From the NCBI GenBank assembly GCA_900315735.1, contig ONAD01000013.1:62001-126000 (forward strand): 64,000 nt of DNA. The letters are read 5' to 3'. Shown here in pieces: positions 58,951-64,000 of the stretch (position 1 is its first letter; every line of letters starts with the position of its first letter). The position numbers and the translations under genes were made by a program. Under the pieces are notes generated by a model. That model saw only the letters and a list, made by a program, of their open reading frames with translations. It had not been told where the DNA came from and searched no databases. The stretch is from an uncultured Lachnospiraceae bacterium. GTDB taxonomy: Bacteria > Bacillota > Clostridia > Lachnospirales > Lachnospiraceae.

Positions 58951-60903
58951 TTAATAGCAGGTATTCACCAGCATAAATACTGCGTACAACAGCATAATTC
59001 CCATGATTCCTGAACATTTTACCGTAAAATGTCTGATATCCTGTTTCACCCAGTCACTTCCCAGCGCTAGAAACGGAAGTACCAGCATCAGAATAAAATA
59101 TCTTCCCTGAATACCATTGATGACAGAAGCACCTACCGGATTGGCAATGCCATCCCCGATATAAAGTCCCATCATAATTGCTGCAAAAGTGATTATAAAA
59201 GCAAGCAGCATAATAATCCGGTGTCGTATCTTAATCCGTCCTCTTACTTCCTGACCGTCTAATAGACCAACACCCAAAAGGAAGCATGGTCCAAATACCA
59301 AAAACAGTGTCAGTGGATAATTCATACTGCCTAAAATATTTAACTGCATCAGATATGCATTGATATTTACCAACAAGGTAGAAATGATAACCTTTACTGC
59401 CGCAGCCGGATACATCTTTAAATACTGCATCTGTGTCATGGTGTCTGCACCGCCGCTGGCACCTGCCTGCAAGCCGCTGATTCCGGAGGATACCCGCAGC
59501 ATAACATAGCCACCTAAGATGACGAACGGAAGTAATGCGATTATAAAGGATTTCCAGTAATCTTTTCTGCTGTTAAACTTATCTTTCGGTATCATAAACA
59601 CCAAAAGGCCAAGACACGCATAGACATATTTACTTAAGAACATCATCAATAATAAAAGTCCAAGCACCAGTGTTTTCTTCCAGTTCAGCTTCACTTTTTC
59701 ATCAAAAGCATAGTAACAGCACAGTGCTACAAATAAGAAGCCCACACCATTTAATACTGCATCCTGGGAAAGAGAGGATGCCTGATAAATGCTTAAAGGC
59801 ATCACTGCAAACATTGCCATAAGATTCTTATAAAACGGCATAAACCGCACCGCTGCATATGCCAGTCCCATATATGCCAGCAAATTGAAGATACGTCCCA
59901 TCAATATTACACCATAAATACTGAAATTGAACGTCCTTCCAAGGAAGATTCCAAGCCCCTGTGGCCAGTATACTACGGAAGTTACACTATCATAATAAGT
60001 CATCTTTATCTTATTTTTTGAAAACTTATGGCTCTTTAAATATTCCATATAGGCAGTTCCTTCACTGCCATTTGGCGTCAACTGCCGATACGCAATCTCC
60101 TGCACATTTTCCGGCACATAGATTTCACCTGCTTCATGGGTAAAGTTGCCAAAAGAGCCTAATACATTTCCATAAGAGACATCCATGCTGCGGTAGAAAT
60201 GGGAAGGGCCATCACATTCCTGAAAGGCAGGATTAATCACTGCCATACTGATTCCCATTACAGCTGCCAGAACCAGCACCATATTCTCTGGTTTTGCCCA
60301 TTTCTCCGGTATAACAAAGATACCAATCACTACCGACATTGCAAACGCAAACAAAAGAAAAAATGTTTTATTAAGTCCGCTGCCATAGACTACCGACATA
60401 CGAAGTCTTTGTGGAGTAGTCTCACCATTTACAAGCAATGTCTGCGCATAATCTCCAGATAAAGTACAATAATATACTTCAGACGCCTTCGTCACTTCTT
60501 CCATGGTCAGACAGACATTTTTCGTTCCATCCACTCCAGCCACAGCGAGTTCCAGATTTATTACTTCTTCTGTTCCTGTAGACTTTGGCACATTGCACAT
60601 GATATCATTTAATACTTCATTCGTATCTGCATCCCTTAACACCGCATGTATGGTAACATCTTCTCCGGAATCATTCGTCATAAGCAACGCGATATTCTGC
60701 ATATTGCCGGAAATTGTAAAATACTGGGATACCACGGTATCTTCTGCTGCAATATGTTCTTCTTCCCCACTCATATCATTATAATTATCCTGATTAGAGT
60801 TATAGAATATGCTCCGATGCTTTACCAGCAACAACAGCATGACCATAAGAACTACTCCCGCCACGATATATTTCGGTGGTATCTTCTTTAACTTTTCCTT
60901 CAT
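58951..60903 (-). CDS. DUF2142 family membrane protein
   Basis: The 650-residue protein has an N-terminal span (about 12-28), an extracellular beta-rich domain (about 45-180), and about eleven further spans. The DUF2142 marks are FQECDGPSHFYRSMDVS (acidic/His loop, about 228-244), ASSLSQDAVLNGVGFL, and the late INGIQGRYFILMLVLP. DUF2142 proteins occur in surface-polysaccharide loci and are thought to be GT-C-type transferases. It lies 5 bp after the YfhO-family gene and probably works with it on the same glycan. Confidence 0.85.
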   Translation of the reverse strand: MKEKLKKIPPKYIVAGVVLMVMLLLLVKHRSIFYNSNQDNYNDMSGEEEHIAAEDTVVSQYFTISGNMQNIALLMTNDSGEDVTIHAVLRDADTNEVLNDIMCNVPKSTGTEEVINLELAVAGVDGTKNVCLTMEEVTKASEVYYCTLSGDYAQTLLVNGETTPQRLRMSVVYGSGLNKTFFLLFAFAMSVVIGIFVIPEKWAKPENMVLVLAAVMGISMAVINPAFQECDGPSHFYRSMDVSYGNVLGSFGNFTHEAGEIYVPENVQEIAYRQLTPNGSEGTAYMEYLKSHKFSKNKIKMTYYDSVTSVVYWPQGLGIFLGRTFNFSIYGVILMGRIFNLLAYMGLAYAAVRFMPFYKNLMAMFAVMPLSIYQASSLSQDAVLNGVGFLFVALCCYYAFDEKVKLNWKKTLVLGLLLLMMFLSKYVYACLGLLVFMIPKDKFNSRKDYWKSFIIALLPFVILGGYVMLRVSSGISGLQAGASGGADTMTQMQYLKMYPAAAVKVIISTLLVNINAYLMQLNILGSMNYPLTLFLVFGPCFLLGVGLLDGQEVRGRIKIRHRIIMLLAFIITFAAIMMGLYIGDGIANPVGASVINGIQGRYFILMLVLPFLALGSDWVKQDIRHFTVKCSGIMGIMLLYAVFMLVNTCY

Positions 60904-60908
60904 TTTCC

Positions 60909-63845
60909 TTACCCCTGTTTTCTCTTTCTATCCCTGTGATACAGCCACAGACAATAACCTGTCAGCAATAATGCTCCAAGAATACTTACTACTGCCCCCT
61001 GTTTCATATAAGGGATATGATAGACTGCCTTCACTTCATGATTTCCCGCCGCAAGCTTCACTGCCAGAAAACCATAGTCTCCATTGATAGTCTCTGTTTT
61101 CTTACCATCAACATAAACTTCCCATCCATCCTGGTCCGGAATTGTAAGAAGCAGAAAGCCTTCCTTTTCATTCGAAATAGTTCCGGTAAAATATTTTCCA
61201 TCTGCTACAAATGAACCCAGTGTCACTTCTCCGGTTTCGGTATCATGCAGCACATCCTCTCCATCCGGTACGATTAAGGTATCCTTTAAAAGCAGCCTCC
61301 GTCCTATCTCATCCATAGATTCGCATTCGCTCTTAGAAATTGTATTCGTGTAAAAGGATGCAGCAGAATCAGCATACTTATTTCTGTAAATATAAACGCC
61401 GCCTGTTCTACCAACATATTCACACCAGGAATAATCCAATTCTCCCATGGATAAAATATATTTTAAGTTAATAAGGCTCATTGGATAGACTTCCGATTCA
61501 TCCGAGTATTCAAAAATCCTCTGGGCATCGGAGACCTTTACTTTGGTATATAACATATTATAAAAATCTGCAAGATGCCGGTTAATGGTACTGTTATAAT
61601 CTGTTACAGAAGAATAACCCATGACCTGGGAATCTCCATAGGTAGATACCGCTACATATCCTTTATCCACACGGAAGAAGCCTTTATCCTGCTCTTTTAA
61701 ATATTGCAGGGCATCTATCGTATCATTTGTCATGGTATGACCATCATATCCAATTGCTTCTGTCCAGGTATATGCTGTCCAACGGTTATTATTGGTCATA
61801 TAGCTTTCCAGACAGGTGGATAACAGAATACATACCAAAAACAGACTACCCGCAATCTTTTGAACCTGACGATTCTTCCAAAGTCCCACCGCAAGTAAAA
61901 TAATTGCAAAAGCAACAAATAAGGTAAGAATTACTGCATCATATTTTTTCACTTCATCCGATGCCCGGTTATATGCTTCAATCACTACATACATGCTGGC
62001 TACCAATCCAAGCAGCAACCCGGTGAAGCTGAACTCTCTTTTTATCATAAGTCTGTCCAACTCCACAGCAACCAGTAAAGCTGCCATCGGCATAAGCACA
62101 AAGGTATATCTCAGCTGTGCATAAGCAAATCCGTTGAATGCAATAGCAACACCCGGATTAAAGATTAATAAAATTCCAACTAGAGCTATCAACACACCAT
62201 ACCATATTTTCTTTACATCCTTACATCGCTTTATGCTCTGTACAAGAAGCTGTCCCAAAAAGAAATAGATAAATATCGTAAAGCACACATTTGGCATCTC
62301 ATAATAATTAGTCCAGCCATCAATGCAGCTATAATCGTTGATATAATATAAGTTATTCGAAATCAGTCTGCCTGCTGTCTCTGCATTCTGCGCCATGGTA
62401 TAGGGCGAAAACAGACCGCCGAAGAATTTTGCCAGTGCCGATGCCTCCGAATCCAGTCTGGAAGAACTGGAGATCAGATAAGATGCCGCCGGAAGCAGCG
62501 TCACTGCACCGGTCAGCACACCACATATAACACTTCCTAATATGCAGCAGCCTCTTTTGATGCGCTCCTTCACATTCATTCCAAGATTTGGATTCAAGAG
62601 CCGCAGTATACAATAGATTACCGCAAATGCCAGTGCCATATACGTATTGTAATAACTGTAGATAATCGATGCTGCAACGGAAATTCCAAGCCCTGCCACA
62701 TATCTTATCTTAAATTCCTGAATCAGCTTCTCTAAAAAAATCAATATCAAAAGAAGATAGATACAGATGGTTCCCAAAAGGTAATGCTGTCCCCAGAGCA
62801 TCAAATATCCGTTAAAAGCATAGAGATACCCGCCGATACAAGCAGCTTTCTCACTTACCGAAAACAGCTTTAAGAAATAGCGGCACAGCAATGCTGAAAT
62901 GATAATTTTTAAAATCTGCGCAATTACCAAAAGCCGTCTTACTTTTCCGATACCGAGTACCACGCCGCCTAATATCACAAACAGCCCAAAGGGATCCAGA
63001 GTCTGTGAAATATTATTGATAAAACTGGTTCCCAGTCCATAATCCCAATTCCAAATGGAAAATGTTCCTTCCGTAATTCTTCGCACACAGTTTAGATAAT
63101 ACGGATAATACTGCTGCATCGTATCTGCGCCCATATCCATATAGATAAAAAGCCGCTCTCCAAAGATAAAATCGTAGAATACATACAGTGCTGTAATTCC
63201 TACAAATCCAAGAAAGACAAAAACTGTCAGCCACTTGCGAAGCTTTTTATACTCTGCCGGAATCAACTCCATTCCATGCAGTAAAATACAAAGAAGCCAC
63301 AGTGCTGCTCCCGCTTTTGCAATCTCCTTCTTATGCATTCTTGCAAACACACTGAAAGGATTGCGATAGCTTACATTTGTAAGATTATAATGTACCCCCG
63401 GCTGGTAAGAAATCTTAACCCGGATATACTTTGTTGTTTTCTTTACCTGAACCGGATTGTGCCCCAGTTCAAAGGTATACGGAGACGATTCTTCTGCAAA
63501 GGTCTCTTTTTCCGACTGCCAGATTTCTCCTAAGATTCCCTCGCCCTCAATACGACTCATCTCAAGGTCAATCAACTTATCCGAATCCACCGGAACCACA
63601 AAATAAGTATCTTTTCCGGTCACATAACCATTTCCATCCTCCGCTGGGATCAGGTCGTTAGCCCCGGCTAACACTTCATCCATATCCTGATACTGTGGAA
63701 AAATAGTGGTATATACCTTTAGATTGTCGAAACCTCTTGTTTCAACCGTTCCCACCAGAACCAGCCCTGTAAGAATCAGAACCAGTTCTGCAAGCAATAC
63801 TGCTGCATTTTTTAACCATTTCTTCCTATCGACTTGAATCTGCAT
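60909..63845 (-). CDS. YfhO-family GT-C glycosyltransferase
   Basis: The start at 63843-63845 (MQIQVDRKKWLKNAAV) has GAGGAG 7 bases before it; it overlaps the end of the upstream GtrB-type gene by 20 bp. The 978-residue protein has an N-terminal span, an extracellular domain (about 50-160), then 12-13 spans with the YfhO motifs MDMGADTMQQYYPYY, WNWDYGLGTSF and YAFNGYLMLWGQHYLLG, and a C-terminal extracellular domain ending with one span and a basic tail. YfhO of Bacillus and Staphylococcus adds a sugar from the lipid donor made by CsbB onto teichoic acid. Here the adjoining GtrB-type gene should make that donor. Confidence 0.9.
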   Translation of the reverse strand: MQIQVDRKKWLKNAAVLLAELVLILTGLVLVGTVETRGFDNLKVYTTIFPQYQDMDEVLAGANDLIPAEDGNGYVTGKDTYFVVPVDSDKLIDLEMSRIEGEGILGEIWQSEKETFAEESSPYTFELGHNPVQVKKTTKYIRVKISYQPGVHYNLTNVSYRNPFSVFARMHKKEIAKAGAALWLLCILLHGMELIPAEYKKLRKWLTVFVFLGFVGITALYVFYDFIFGERLFIYMDMGADTMQQYYPYYLNCVRRITEGTFSIWNWDYGLGTSFINNISQTLDPFGLFVILGGVVLGIGKVRRLLVIAQILKIIISALLCRYFLKLFSVSEKAACIGGYLYAFNGYLMLWGQHYLLGTICIYLLLILIFLEKLIQEFKIRYVAGLGISVAASIIYSYYNTYMALAFAVIYCILRLLNPNLGMNVKERIKRGCCILGSVICGVLTGAVTLLPAASYLISSSSRLDSEASALAKFFGGLFSPYTMAQNAETAGRLISNNLYYINDYSCIDGWTNYYEMPNVCFTIFIYFFLGQLLVQSIKRCKDVKKIWYGVLIALVGILLIFNPGVAIAFNGFAYAQLRYTFVLMPMAALLVAVELDRLMIKREFSFTGLLLGLVASMYVVIEAYNRASDEVKKYDAVILTLFVAFAIILLAVGLWKNRQVQKIAGSLFLVCILLSTCLESYMTNNNRWTAYTWTEAIGYDGHTMTNDTIDALQYLKEQDKGFFRVDKGYVAVSTYGDSQVMGYSSVTDYNSTINRHLADFYNMLYTKVKVSDAQRIFEYSDESEVYPMSLINLKYILSMGELDYSWCEYVGRTGGVYIYRNKYADSAASFYTNTISKSECESMDEIGRRLLLKDTLIVPDGEDVLHDTETGEVTLGSFVADGKYFTGTISNEKEGFLLLTIPDQDGWEVYVDGKKTETINGDYGFLAVKLAAGNHEVKAVYHIPYMKQGAVVSILGALLLTGYCLWLYHRDRKRKQG

Positions 63846-64000
63846 CTTCCTTCTCCTCATTCAGCATCTGGCGTACCACATAAAGGGGTCTTTGTTTTGA
63901 CTGCATAAAGATATTTCCTACATAAATGCCTACCAGACCGACTACCATAATAATAATTCCTCCGATGAGACAGTTAGTTGCTACGATACTGGTCCAGCCT
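63826..64000 (-). CDS. GtrB/CsbB-type glycosyltransferase, C-terminal part only
   Basis: The frame enters from the right edge and ends at TAG 63826-63828, showing the last ~58 residues. They contain one membrane span (NCLIGGIIIMVVGLVGIYVG) and the typical tail GNIFMQSKQRPLYVVRQML of GtrB/DPM-type GT2 enzymes that charge undecaprenyl phosphate with a sugar. Its 3' end overlaps the YfhO-family start by 20 bp, so the pair is translationally coupled. The catalytic domain lies beyond the window. Confidence 0.85.
   Translation of the reverse strand, partial: GWTSIVATNCLIGGIIIMVVGLVGIYVGNIFMQSKQRPLYVVRQMLNEEKEDADSSR

Overview
This 64 kb window reads as chromosomal DNA of an endospore-forming Clostridia, most likely a Lachnospiraceae gut bacterium. 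The reasons are moderately low G+C, strong AGGAGG ribosome binding sites, the spoIIAA-spoIIAB-sigF sporulation operon, a class IB (PyrD/PyrK) pyrimidine pathway, a T-box leader on valS and Lachnospiraceae-type small proteins. I cannot name a species. No rRNA, tRNA, CRISPR array, prophage or transposase-bearing insertion sequence was seen.

Region 1 (1-8.8 kb) is pyrimidine biosynthesis. hflX, pyrC, pyrF, pyrK and pyrD are read leftwards, followed by a PAS/GAF/GGDEF gene whose natural start appears to be cut off by an in-frame TAG. A 33-codon gene on the opposite strand then separates this group from pyrE, which leads a short group of small membrane-protein genes. Region 2 (8.8-20.2 kb) is housekeeping: a soluble zinc-binding chemoreceptor, an M18 aminopeptidase, HAD phosphatases, a TPR lipoprotein, an S1-domain RNA-binding protein, glycogen phosphorylase, an AraC regulator and CorA. 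Between the TPR lipoprotein and S1 genes lies the most unusual object in the window: an imperfect inverted repeat of about 534 bp (13605-14138) with two perfect small hairpins at its centre and a candidate promoter reading into it towards the S1 gene.

Region 3 (20.2-34.5 kb) holds a cluster of palindromes, the sigF operon, a zinc-ribbon/TPR membrane protein, an unlisted 46-codon gene overlapping folC, valS with a T-box (specifier probably GUA), an Rpn/PD-(D/E)XK family protein, an orphan CheC-like phosphatase, an unlisted 44-codon single-span membrane protein, a small alarmone synthetase, a second palindrome cluster, an HtrA protease and glmS.

Region 4 (34.5-64 kb) is almost wholly a cell-surface polysaccharide locus, read leftwards except for one GtrB-type transferase. 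From upstream (right) to downstream (left) it has a GtrB-type glycosyltransferase (partial) overlapping a YfhO-family GT-C protein, two more large GT-C/DUF2142-like membrane proteins, several GT2 enzymes, an FdtA-like isomerase and FdtB-like aminotransferase for a dTDP-3-amino-3,6-dideoxyhexose, a FemAB-like acyltransferase, a Wzx flippase, UDP-glucose dehydrogenase, a polyprenyl-phosphate sugar-1-phosphate transferase, a DUF1972 glycosyltransferase, an LCP ligase with its own strong promoter, and an MBOAT/SGNH acetylation pair. Together these could start a repeat unit on undecaprenyl phosphate, build it with amino-sugar and probably uronic-acid residues, flip it, decorate it outside the membrane and attach it to the wall. 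No Wzy polymerase or Wzz chain-length regulator was recognised inside the window.
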